In this document: positions 16,382 to 23,660 of the stretch, piece after piece
How positions within the stretch are numbered: position 1 is the stretch's first letter
How the letters are laid out: every line of letters begins with the position of its first letter
NCBI GenBank assembly: GCA_902806325.1
Contig: CADCWE010000031.1
Location: forward strand, 80,112-112,533
Reading direction: 5' to 3'
Length of the DNA: 32,422 bases
Origin: an uncultured Thermomicrobiales bacterium
GTDB lineage: Bacteria > Chloroflexota > Chloroflexia > Thermomicrobiales > UBA6265
Translations under genes and position numbers: made by a program
Notes under the pieces: generated by a model
What the model was told of the DNA's origin: nothing
Database searches by the model: none
The model's input: the letters and a program-made list of their open reading frames with translations, nothing else

Positions 16382-17395
16382 TTGACCTCTCTTTCTCGCA
16401 CTCCGTCGTCCGCCCGTATCGCCGCCATCGGGGCCGTGCTGGTGGTCGTGGTCCTCACGTCCGGATCGCCCGTCCGGATCGCGTCGGCGGGCGAGGCGAC
16501 GCCGACCCCGTCCGGCGCGGCCGGCGAAATCGCCTCGCAGTTGCCTCCCGCCGATTTGCCCAGCATCAGCGAGCAGGGTTACCGTTTCGCCCTCAACGCC
16601 GATCTCGACGCCGAGTTCGACAGCGTCGCCACCGAGGCACCGGTCTACCGGATTACGCCGACCCCGCTGGACGCCGACGCCGCGGCCGATCTAGCCGAGC
16701 GGCTGGACATCGGGGCGGAGATCGAGGACCGCGGTGGTGGCACCTTCGCCGCGTCCGGCGAGGGCCAGCTCTTCGTCACCCCGACCTTGATCCAGTACCT
16801 CTCGACGGCCGACGCGACCGACGGCGAGCTGCCCAACGACGAGGAAGCGGTGGCCTTCGCCCGAGAGTGGCTGCGCCGCGCGGCGCTGATCCCGCCGGAC
16901 CTCGGCGACGGCCGGGTCGTCAGCCGGACCGATCTGCCCGGCCGGGTCGTCGTCTCGTTTGCTCCCGTCGAACCGGCCCAGGTGCTGGCCGCCTATCCGG
17001 GGATCACCGTGTCGCTGGGTCCGAATGGCCGGGTGCTGGAAGCGTCGTCCCGCTGGATGGGGATCGAGCGCGCCGATCTGTACCGGCTGCGGCCCGCCCA
17101 AGACGCCTGGCTGCGGGTCGAAGCGGGAGAAGCCTACCTTGAAGTGGACCTCTCGGAATCCGGAATAACGCCCGGCTCCGAGGTCAAGGGGACGGTCGAG
17201 TACACCGAGATCGGCCTTGCCTATACCACCGCCGGTCCCCCCGGCGGAGAGCAGTACCTGGAACCGGTGTACGTCTTCGGCGGGCGCCTGCGAATCGAAA
17301 ACACCGACCAGGACTTGGACGTCAGGGCCTACGTCCCTGCGCTGGCCGTCAACGACGCCCCGGTCGGGGCGATCCCGGCCGCTCCCCGCGTATGA
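16382..17395 (+). CDS. Secreted protein of unknown function
   Basis: The start is TTG 16382, with AGGAGG ten bases upstream. The 337-residue product begins with a Sec signal peptide (basic start, hydrophobic core IAAIGAVLVVVVLTSG, likely cleavage after IASAG). A Thr/Pro stretch follows, then a mixed alpha/beta ectodomain with repeated segments such as ALNADLDAEFDS, GEGQLFVTPTLIQYLS and VVVSFAPVEPAQV. The architecture loosely recalls extracytoplasmic YycH/PepSY-like proteins, but I cannot assign a family. No lipobox cysteine is visible. Its stop overlaps the aroQ start by four bases (ATGA), so it appears to head the aroQ operon. Confidence 0.8.
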   Translation: MTSLSRTPSSARIAAIGAVLVVVVLTSGSPVRIASAGEATPTPSGAAGEIASQLPPADLPSISEQGYRFALNADLDAEFDSVATEAPVYRITPTPLDADAAADLAERLDIGAEIEDRGGGTFAASGEGQLFVTPTLIQYLSTADATDGELPNDEEAVAFAREWLRRAALIPPDLGDGRVVSRTDLPGRVVVSFAPVEPAQVLAAYPGITVSLGPNGRVLEASSRWMGIERADLYRLRPAQDAWLRVEAGEAYLEVDLSESGITPGSEVKGTVEYTEIGLAYTTAGPPGGEQYLEPVYVFGGRLRIENTDQDLDVRAYVPALAVNDAPVGAIPAAPRV

Positions 17396-17862
17396 GCGCG
17401 CGACCGACGATCCTGGTGCTACATGGGCCGAACCTCAATCTGCTCGGCACCCGCGAGCCCCACCTCTACGGGGCGACGACCCTCTCCGAAGTCGACGCCG
17501 ACCTGCGGCGGATCGGCGACGCGGCCGATCCGCCCGTCACCGTCCGGACGCTGCAATCGAACCACGAAGGCGCCTTGATCGACGCCATCCAAACGCTCGG
17601 CCCAAATGCCTGTGGTATCATCGTCAACCCAGGTGGCCTGACCCACTACAGCATCGCGTTGCGCGATGCGTTGGCCGCGGTTGATCGCCCGGTGGTCGAG
17701 GTCCATGTCAGCAACATCCACGCCCGCGAGGAGTTCCGCCACCGCTCGGTCGTGGCGCCGGTCGCGCGCGGGCAGATCGCGGGGTTGGGTGTGGACGGCT
17801 ATCGGTTGGCGCTGCGCCACCTGATTGAGACCGAATCACGGCGCAAGGGAGATCGCGGATGA
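17392..17862 (+). CDS. aroQ: Type II 3-dehydroquinate dehydratase
   Basis: Converts 3-dehydroquinate to 3-dehydroshikimate in the shikimate pathway; the type II enzyme is a dodecamer of small subunits. The 156-residue product has GPNLNLLGTREP with Arg21, the active-site Tyr26 (LYGATTL), QSNHEG, Asn79 in NPGGLTHYS, and EVHVSNIHAREEFRHRS carrying His105 and the arginine lid residues. The usual NPGAYTHTS loop reads NPGGLTHYS here, a mild variation. ATGA overlaps on both sides link it to the secreted protein upstream and the aminopeptidase downstream. The aroQ-pepQ-efp order is shared with Bacillus and other Gram-positives. Confidence 0.95.
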   Translation: MSARPTILVLHGPNLNLLGTREPHLYGATTLSEVDADLRRIGDAADPPVTVRTLQSNHEGALIDAIQTLGPNACGIIVNPGGLTHYSIALRDALAAVDRPVVEVHVSNIHAREEFRHRSVVAPVARGQIAGLGVDGYRLALRHLIETESRRKGDRG

Positions 17863-18953
17863 TGGGAGAATCGGATCGGTTGGCTCACCTGCGGGACCTG
17901 GCGCGGGAGCGCGGCCTGGACGCGGTCTTGGTTAGCCACCCCGCCAACCGGTTCTACCTGAGCGGCTTCCGCGCCGACGATCACGGGCCGGACGAAACCA
18001 GCGGCATGCTGCTCGTCGCCGCCGACGCCGCCCACCTCTACACCGGTGCCACCAACCTCGGCTGGGCGACGGCCGACGCGCCCGGGTTCGACGTCCGCGC
18101 CTGGCAACGCCCGTGGCCAAACGCGATGGCCGACGCGATCAAGGACGGCGGCTGGCGGCGGATCGGGTTCGAAGACGACGCCCTGACGGTCGCCTTCCAT
18201 GCCCGTCTCCAACGTGGTCTGGACGGCGCGGCGGAACTCGTCCCGCTCGGCGCCGCGCTGAACGCCCTGCGGGCGGTCAAGGATCGGAGCGAACTGGACG
18301 CGCTGCGCGCTGTGACGCTGCTGACCGACGCGGTCTTCGTCGACGCGACCGCCGACCTCCAGCCCGGGATCACCGAGCGGGAGCTGGCCTGGCGGATCGA
18401 ACGCGGCTTTCGGGACCGCGGCGCCGACAGACCCGCTTTTGACACCATCGTCGCCTCCGGTCCGCATGCCGCCCGACCTCACCACGAGCCGGGGGATCGC
18501 CCGTTCGCCGAGGGCGAACCGATCGTGATCGACATGGGTGCCCGGCTCGGCGGCTACAACGGCGACCTGACTCGCACGATTTGGATCGGCGACCCGGAGC
18601 CGCGCCTGCGCGAAATTTACGGCGTCGTCCATGCCGCCCAGCAAGCCGCGCTCGGCGCGATCGGCGCCGGCGTGCCGGCGAAGGATGTCGACGCCGCCGC
18701 CCGCGCCATCATCGAAGCGGCCGGCTATGCCGATCAGTTCGTCCACGGCACCGGGCACGGTCTCGGGATCAAGGTCCACGAGGCGCCGAGCGCGTCGACC
18801 GTCTCCGAGGACGTGCTTTCCGCCGGTCAGGTCATGACCGTCGAACCCGGCATCTATGTGACGGATTGGGGCGGCGTGCGGATCGAAGATGTCGGCGCCG
18901 TCCTTGCTGACGGGTTCGATGTCTTCACCACGGCGCCGAAACGGTTCGTTTGA
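17859..18953 (+). CDS. Xaa-Pro aminopeptidase/dipeptidase (M24 family)
   Basis: Metallopeptidase of the pita-bread fold acting on Xaa-Pro peptides. The 364-residue product starts at ATG 17859 (or the adjacent ATG 17862), overlapping the aroQ stop. The N-terminal creatinase-like domain (residues 1-130) contains HPANRFYLSGFRADDHG. The catalytic domain supplies the metal ligands: Asp in VIDMGARLGGYNGD and the following GDLTRT Asp, His in GTGHGLGIKVHE, Glu in VEPGIY and Glu in GVRIEDVG. All five are present, so it should be active. The context aroQ-pepQ-efp matches yqhS-yqhT-efp in Bacillus. Aminopeptidase P versus prolidase specificity cannot be decided from the sequence. Confidence 0.93.
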   Translation: MMGESDRLAHLRDLARERGLDAVLVSHPANRFYLSGFRADDHGPDETSGMLLVAADAAHLYTGATNLGWATADAPGFDVRAWQRPWPNAMADAIKDGGWRRIGFEDDALTVAFHARLQRGLDGAAELVPLGAALNALRAVKDRSELDALRAVTLLTDAVFVDATADLQPGITERELAWRIERGFRDRGADRPAFDTIVASGPHAARPHHEPGDRPFAEGEPIVIDMGARLGGYNGDLTRTIWIGDPEPRLREIYGVVHAAQQAALGAIGAGVPAKDVDAAARAIIEAAGYADQFVHGTGHGLGIKVHEAPSASTVSEDVLSAGQVMTVEPGIYVTDWGGVRIEDVGAVLADGFDVFTTAPKRFV

Positions 18954-18958
18954 CGCCC

Positions 18959-18980
18959 CCCGGCATCCGATGACGCCGGG
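18959..18980 (+). other. Short hairpin between the M24 peptidase and efp
   Basis: CCCGGC (18959-18964) pairs with GCCGGG (18975-18980) across a ten-base loop. No T-run follows, so it may only modulate or process the operon mRNA. Confidence 0.25.
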
Positions 18981-19000
18981 CGGTGAACGGAGTACAGGCC

Positions 19001-19561
19001 ATGATCGATACCGGCGGGCTTCGCAAAGGCATCACCCTCGACATTGATGGGCGGTTGGTCAAGGTGATCGACTACGCCCACAACAAGCAAGGGCGCGGCT
19101 CCGCCCAGGTGCGGATGACCCTGCGCGACCTGCGCTCCGGATCGACCACCCAACAGACGGTCCAGTCCGGGGCAAAGTTCACCTCGGTCCGCCTCGAACG
19201 GCAGCACGTCCAGTACCTCTATCACGAAGGCGACCACTACCACTTTATGGACACCGACACGTTCGACCAGATGGCACTCGACGCCGCCGCGCTCGGCGAC
19301 AGCGTCAAGTACATCCGGGAGAACGACGTGGTCGACGTGCTGACCTACAACAACGAGCCCATTGACATCGAACTGCCGACCTCCGTTAACCTGCGGATCG
19401 AGCAAACCGACCCGGGCTTCAAGGGCGACACCGCCACCGGCGGCACCAAGCCGGCGACGATGGAAACCGGTCTGGTGGTCAGCGTGCCCCTCTTCGTCAA
19501 CCCCGGGGATCTGATCAAGATCGACACCCGGACCGGCGAGTACATCGAGCGGGTCACCTAA
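19001..19561 (+). CDS. efp: Elongation factor P
   Basis: Translation factor that relieves ribosome stalling at polyproline stretches. The track starts at 18983, but ATG 19001 with GGAG ten bases upstream gives the usual MIDTGGLRKGITL N-terminus and 186 residues, the normal length. The three domains are evident: KOW-like N-terminal domain (1-65), the OB domain with HFMDTDTFDQ, and the C-terminal OB domain ending in the EF-P signature NPGDLIKIDTRTGEYIERV. The tip of the domain I loop reads KQGRG, placing Arg32 where E. coli carries the lysylated Lys34. An EarP- or EpmA-type modification enzyme is not seen in the window. accB follows two bases after the stop. Confidence 0.95.
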   Translation: MIDTGGLRKGITLDIDGRLVKVIDYAHNKQGRGSAQVRMTLRDLRSGSTTQQTVQSGAKFTSVRLERQHVQYLYHEGDHYHFMDTDTFDQMALDAAALGDSVKYIRENDVVDVLTYNNEPIDIELPTSVNLRIEQTDPGFKGDTATGGTKPATMETGLVVSVPLFVNPGDLIKIDTRTGEYIERVT

Positions 19562-19563
19562 CC

Positions 19564-20085
19564 GTGGGCGAGCGACGCGACACGAGCGAGGGGCGAGATC
19601 CGCTCTTCGGAGCAACCGGGCTTCGTGGGCACGATCCGGAGCCGGTGATCGAGGCCGTCGGCACCTTGATCGCCCTAATGGGCCGGGGGGGGATCCACGA
19701 GTTGGATCTCTCGTTTGCGGACGTCACCATCCGGCTACGCGGTCAACCGGTCAACGGGGGCGCGAATACCACGATTGAGGTCGCGCCGGTGGTGCTCGAC
19801 GCGCCCGTGACGGAAGCGGTCGTCGAGCCGCTGGCAACGATCGCGGCGCCGATGATCGGGACGTTCTACGCCTCCCCCGCTCCGGGCGAACCACCCTTCG
19901 TCCGCGTCGGCGATTACGTGGATGTCGGACAGACCATCGGCATCATCGAAGCGATGAAGATCATGAACGAGATCGCCGCTGACCACGCCGGGGTCGTCCG
20001 CGAGGTCCTGATCGCGACCGGACAGGCGGTCGAGTACGGGTCGCCGCTGCTGCGGGTCGCGACCGAGGCGACGGTAATCGCGTGA
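19564..20085 (+). CDS. accB: Acetyl-CoA carboxylase biotin carboxyl carrier protein
   Basis: Carries the biotin that moves CO2 between the biotin carboxylase and carboxyltransferase of acetyl-CoA carboxylase. The 173-residue product starts at GTG 19564. Its N-terminal region (residues 25-60) resembles the AccB dimerisation segment (LIALMGRGGIHELDLSF), a linker follows, and the biotinyl domain spans 92-168. It has the thumb-like APMIGTFYASPAPGEPPFV and the biotinylation site EAMKIMNEI with Lys132. The efp-accB order is conserved in many bacteria, where accC normally follows. Here xseA follows instead, overlapping by four bases (GTGA). Biotin carboxylase must be encoded elsewhere. Confidence 0.95.
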   Translation: MGERRDTSEGRDPLFGATGLRGHDPEPVIEAVGTLIALMGRGGIHELDLSFADVTIRLRGQPVNGGANTTIEVAPVVLDAPVTEAVVEPLATIAAPMIGTFYASPAPGEPPFVRVGDYVDVGQTIGIIEAMKIMNEIAADHAGVVREVLIATGQAVEYGSPLLRVATEATVIA

Positions 20086-21320
20086 AATCGGGCGTCGTTT
20101 CGGTCGGGATGGTGACCAGTTACATCCGGGACCTGCTCGACGGCGACGACGTGCTCAGCGACGCGTGGATCGAAGGCGAAGTTTCGAATCTCTTCCGCGC
20201 CCAGTCCGGCCACTGCTACTTCGTCCTCAAGGACGCCGAGAGCCAACTCAAGTGCGTTCTGTTCCGCCACAGCATCCAGCGCCAACGTTATGGGCCACGC
20301 GACGGCGAACACGTCTCCGTCCACGGCCGGATCGGCGTCTACGAGCGGGAAGGCGCCTTCCAGCTCTACGTAGATCTGGTTCAGCCGGCCGGGATCGGCA
20401 TTGCCGCCCTTCAGTTGGCCAGGCTTCGCCAACAACTCGAGGCGGAAGGGCTGTTCGATCCGGCCCGAAAACGTCCCCTACCGGTCGCGCCGAGAACGAT
20501 CGCCGTGGTCACCTCCGGGGACGGCGCCGTCTGGCACGATATCCAGACGGTGATCTCTCGCCGTTACCCCCTGGTTCACCTGCTGCTGGCCCCGACGGCG
20601 GTTCAGGGCGACGCCGCACCGCTGAGCATCGTCGCAGCCCTCGAGGCCGTCGGGCACGATGGACGGGCCGACCTCGTCATTGTCGCCCGCGGCGGCGGTT
20701 CGGCGGAGGATCTGGGAGCGTTCAACGACGAGCGGGTCGCCCGCGCCGTCTACGCCTGCCCGATTCCCGTCGTCTCCGCCATCGGCCACGAGACCGACCA
20801 CAGCATCGTCGACGACGTCGCTGACGTTCGCGTCCCCACCCCGTCTGCCGCCGCGGAACTCTGCGTGCCCGATGTGCGCGAGATCGGAGAGCGCTTGGCG
20901 GAATACCGACTGCGGTTGGGACGCGTCGTGACCGACGACGTGGCGTCCGCCCGCCGATCCTCCACGATCCTTACCCGCCAGCTCGCGCACAGGCACCCGG
21001 CCGAGCGTATCGCACGACACCGGCGGGATCTGTCCGGTTTGCGCCGGATCAGCGGTTCGAGCCACCGTCAAATCCTCAATCAAACCAGGAGCGCGGTGGC
21101 CGAACGACGGGTGCTGCTGGCGGCGCTCGACCCCATGGCGGTGTTGGGACGCGGATTCGCCTTCGTCACGCACGGCGAAACCGGCGCCGCGGTGACCGGT
21201 ATTGGCGCCCTTGCCGGCGGCGATCCGATCGTCGTCCGGCTGCTGGATGGCGTACTCGGTGCCCGCGTCGAGTCGGCGACGACGATTGGTTCCCCCGGTC
21301 CGGTCGGGGGACGGCGTTGA
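20082..21320 (+). CDS. xseA: Exodeoxyribonuclease VII large subunit
   Basis: Catalytic subunit of a single-strand-specific exonuclease used in mismatch repair and DNA damage processing. The 412-residue product starts at GTG 20082 inside the accB stop. An N-terminal OB-fold (about 1-100; SDAWIEGEVSNL, GHCYFVLKDAESQLKCVLF) precedes the nuclease domain. That domain has VIVARGGGSAEDLGAFNDE, SAIGHETDHSIVDDVADVRVPTPSAAAE and the C-terminal LDPMAVLGRGFAFV. The normally conserved TSPTGAAIRD stretch reads TSGDGAVWHD, an unusual variation, and the coiled-coil region is somewhat short. The xseB start overlaps its stop. Confidence 0.95.
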   Translation: MKSGVVSVGMVTSYIRDLLDGDDVLSDAWIEGEVSNLFRAQSGHCYFVLKDAESQLKCVLFRHSIQRQRYGPRDGEHVSVHGRIGVYEREGAFQLYVDLVQPAGIGIAALQLARLRQQLEAEGLFDPARKRPLPVAPRTIAVVTSGDGAVWHDIQTVISRRYPLVHLLLAPTAVQGDAAPLSIVAALEAVGHDGRADLVIVARGGGSAEDLGAFNDERVARAVYACPIPVVSAIGHETDHSIVDDVADVRVPTPSAAAELCVPDVREIGERLAEYRLRLGRVVTDDVASARRSSTILTRQLAHRHPAERIARHRRDLSGLRRISGSSHRQILNQTRSAVAERRVLLAALDPMAVLGRGFAFVTHGETGAAVTGIGALAGGDPIVVRLLDGVLGARVESATTIGSPGPVGGRR

Positions 21321-21586
21321 GCCACGCCACTATCGATGAAGCCGACCTTGGGCGATGGGAAGCGGTGCTCGCCGACGGCGGCTTCGAGGAGGTCTACGCC
21401 GTCCTGGCCGAGGTCGTCGAGCTGCTCGAGGACGGCGGGTTGGCCCTGGACGCCTCGGTGACGCTCTTCGAGATGGGCTCGCGCCTGGCCGACCGGTGCG
21501 ATCTCCTGCTCGATCAGGCCGAACTGCGCGTCGGCAAGATAGAACGTCTCGCCGACCGGCTCGACGGCGACGACCGGCCGGTCTAG
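21317..21586 (+). CDS. xseB: Exodeoxyribonuclease VII small subunit
   Basis: Small helical subunit that binds and organises XseA. The 89-residue product starts at TTG 21317, overlapping the xseA stop (TTGA). The family pattern is clear: FEEVYAVLAEVVELLEDGGLALDASVTLFEMG, then a second helix RLADRCDLLLDQAELRV. Length is in the usual 70-90 range. Use of TTG within a four-base overlap indicates that translation depends on xseA, which is consistent with controlled subunit ratios. Confidence 0.92.
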   Translation: MSHATIDEADLGRWEAVLADGGFEEVYAVLAEVVELLEDGGLALDASVTLFEMGSRLADRCDLLLDQAELRVGKIERLADRLDGDDRPV

Positions 21587-21629
21587 GACCCCTCGCGATC
21601 CCCCTTCCGCGACTGAGGACCGAACGACC

Positions 21630-22652
21630 ATGCCCCCGCCACCGAATCCGGTGCTGCCCGTCGGAAAGCTGCCGGGCAACCTCCTCGGTCGCCTCATCGC
21701 CCGCTACACCCGACCCGAGCCAAGCGTCGTTGTCGGTCCCGGTACGGGGCACGATGCGGCGGTGATCCGCACCGGTTCCGGGCTCCTGGCCGTCAAGACC
21801 GACCCGATCACCTTCGCCACCGGTGACGCCCCGGCCTATCTGGTCGACGTCAACGCCAACGACCTCGCCTGCCTCGGCGCGGTCCCGCGCTGGATGGTGG
21901 TGACGGCCCTGCTGCCGGACGGCGCGACGACGCCCGACCTGGTCGAACGATTGTTTCGCCAACTGGACGAAGTCTGCACCCTGCGCGGAATCGCCCTCAT
22001 CGGCGGCCACACCGAGATCACTGCCGGGATGCCGCGTCCGATCCTGGTCGGCACGCTGCTGGGAGAGGTCGCGCCCGATCGTCTGATCCGACCCGGCGGG
22101 GCTCGACCTGGCGATGCCCTCCTGCTGACCAAGGCGTTGGCGATCGAAGGCACCGCCTTGTTGGCGCGAGAGTTGGGGTCCACGCTGGCCCGGAACGTTG
22201 ATTCGGACGTACTTCGGTCCGCTGCCGCCCTCCTTGACCAACCCGGCATCTCGGTGCTCGCCGACGCCAGCGCGCTGCTCGACACCGGAGGCGTAACCGC
22301 GCTCCACGACCCGACGGAAGGGGGCCTGGCGATGGGCATCCGCGAGATGGCCCGCGCCGCCGGCTGCGGGGCCACCGTCGTCGAAGACGCGATACCGGTC
22401 CTTGCCGAAACCCGCGCCATCGCCAACGCCCTGGGCCTCGATCCCCTCGGCATCCTGGCTTCGGGCAGCCTCCTCGCCAGCGCGGCGCCGGGGGCGGTCG
22501 GACGCCTCGTTTCGACCGGCGTCGACCACGGCTTTGCCGTCGCCCACATCGGTGAGATCACCGGACGCGGGGCACCGCTCCTGCTCCGGAGTGGGGACGG
22601 AGACCGCGAGCTTCCCGCGTTCGCCAGCGACGAGGTGACCAGGGTTATGTAG
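21630..22652 (+). CDS. AIR-synthase-superfamily ATP-binding protein (HypE/ThiL-like)
   Basis: The 340-residue product has the two-domain PurM-like fold shared by HypE, ThiL, SelD and PurM. In the N-terminal part are LPVGKLPGNLLGRLIARY, GHDAAV and VKTDPITFATGD followed by YLVDVNANDLACLGAVPRW. Later come LIGGHTEIT, PGDALLLTKALAIEGTALLA, TALHDPTEGGLAMGI and a C-terminal LGILASGSLLA. The C-terminal cysteine that HypE needs to form the thiocyanate ligand of [NiFe] hydrogenase is absent; the protein ends DEVTRVM. There are no hyp or hydrogenase genes nearby. A phosphotransfer or amide-dehydration reaction on an unknown substrate is likely. It lies 28 bp ahead of the asparaginase-like gene. Confidence 0.82.
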   Translation: MPPPPNPVLPVGKLPGNLLGRLIARYTRPEPSVVVGPGTGHDAAVIRTGSGLLAVKTDPITFATGDAPAYLVDVNANDLACLGAVPRWMVVTALLPDGATTPDLVERLFRQLDEVCTLRGIALIGGHTEITAGMPRPILVGTLLGEVAPDRLIRPGGARPGDALLLTKALAIEGTALLARELGSTLARNVDSDVLRSAAALLDQPGISVLADASALLDTGGVTALHDPTEGGLAMGIREMARAAGCGATVVEDAIPVLAETRAIANALGLDPLGILASGSLLASAAPGAVGRLVSTGVDHGFAVAHIGEITGRGAPLLLRSGDGDRELPAFASDEVTRVM

Positions 22653-22679
22653 CGGGCGAGGTAAAGAAGGAGGCAACCG

Positions 22680-23648
22680 GTGGCAGTCAAGGGGATCGTC
22701 GTCGCCAGCACCAACGGGGCGGTCGGCATCCAAGCCGCGATCGAGGTGATCCGCGCCGGTGGCAGCGCCCTCGATGCCGTCGTCGCCGGAATCGAACCGG
22801 TCGAGGCGAACCCGGACGACAACAGCGTCGGCCTCGCCGGATTGCCAAATCTCGTCGGCGACGTCGAACTGGACGCCAGCATCATGGACGGTCGCGGGTT
22901 GCGCGCGGGCGCGGTCGGGGCGTTGCGGCATTACCGGGACGCAATTGCCCTCTCACGCGTCGTCATGGAAGACCTCCCCCACAGCCTGATCGCCGGTGCC
23001 GGAGCGGAACGCCTGGCCCGCGAAGTGGGAATGACCGAGATGAACCTGTTGACGCCGGCGTCCGATGATCAATGGCGTCAGCGCCTTCTCCGCCGGGGCA
23101 TCCGCGACGGCGCGTTTGGGCCGGATCTTCGTGGCTGGGCGCGGCGCGTCACCCGCGACCCCGAGCTACCGCCGCCGCCCCACGGCACCGTCAACGTCAT
23201 CGCCCGCGACCGGGACGGCAACCTCGCCAGCGGCGTCAGCACTTCCGGCTGGGCGTGGAAGTATCCGGGGCGCCTGGGTGATTCCCCGATCATCGGCGCC
23301 GGTAACTACGCCGACAACCGCTGGGGCGCCGCCGCCTGCACCGGCCGCGGTGAAAAGGCGATGCGCTGCTGCACCGCCCACAGCGTGGTCACCTTCCTCC
23401 GTTTTGGGATGGGATTGACCGAGGCCCTAACGACCGCGATGGAGGACATGCGCGCCCTCGACGATCCCTACCGCGGTCAGATCAACATCGTCGCCCTGGA
23501 TCGCGACGGTCACCACGGGGCCGCATCGAGCGCCGTCGGCAAGACGTACATCGTCCAGGACGACGAGATGTCGTCCCACGAGGAACTGGTCCGCCTCCAC
23601 ATCCCGGTGACCGCCGAGACCGACGGGCGCTCCGCCGACAAGGCGTGA
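22680..23648 (+). CDS. Asparaginase/N4-glycosylasparaginase family Ntn hydrolase
   Basis: Self-cleaving N-terminal-nucleophile amidohydrolase that hydrolyses beta-aspartyl, asparagine or glycosylasparagine bonds. The start is GTG 22680 with AAGGAGG at 22667-22673. In the 322-residue precursor the alpha part includes GGSALDAVVAGIEPVEANP and an NSVGLAGLPN segment. Autocleavage is expected before Thr170 in PPPHGTVNVIARDRDG, after which Thr170 is the nucleophile. The beta part has STSGWAWKYPGRLGDSPIIGAGNYAD, where an Arg/Asp pair binds the substrate alpha-groups, and later CTGRGEKAMR. The NPDDNSVGLAGLPN pattern is nearer glycosylasparaginase than plant-type isoaspartyl peptidase. No signal peptide is visible, so it is probably cytoplasmic. 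It ends 12 bp from the convergent rho. Confidence 0.9.
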   Translation: MAVKGIVVASTNGAVGIQAAIEVIRAGGSALDAVVAGIEPVEANPDDNSVGLAGLPNLVGDVELDASIMDGRGLRAGAVGALRHYRDAIALSRVVMEDLPHSLIAGAGAERLAREVGMTEMNLLTPASDDQWRQRLLRRGIRDGAFGPDLRGWARRVTRDPELPPPPHGTVNVIARDRDGNLASGVSTSGWAWKYPGRLGDSPIIGAGNYADNRWGAAACTGRGEKAMRCCTAHSVVTFLRFGMGLTEALTTAMEDMRALDDPYRGQINIVALDRDGHHGAASSAVGKTYIVQDDEMSSHEELVRLHIPVTAETDGRSADKA

Positions 23649-23660
23649 GGCGCTCGGCGC

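Noticed and set aside
21330-22931. 533-residue minus-strand ORF
   Set aside because: Antisense of xseB and the HypE/ThiL-like gene; low-complexity Arg/Asp/Gly text.
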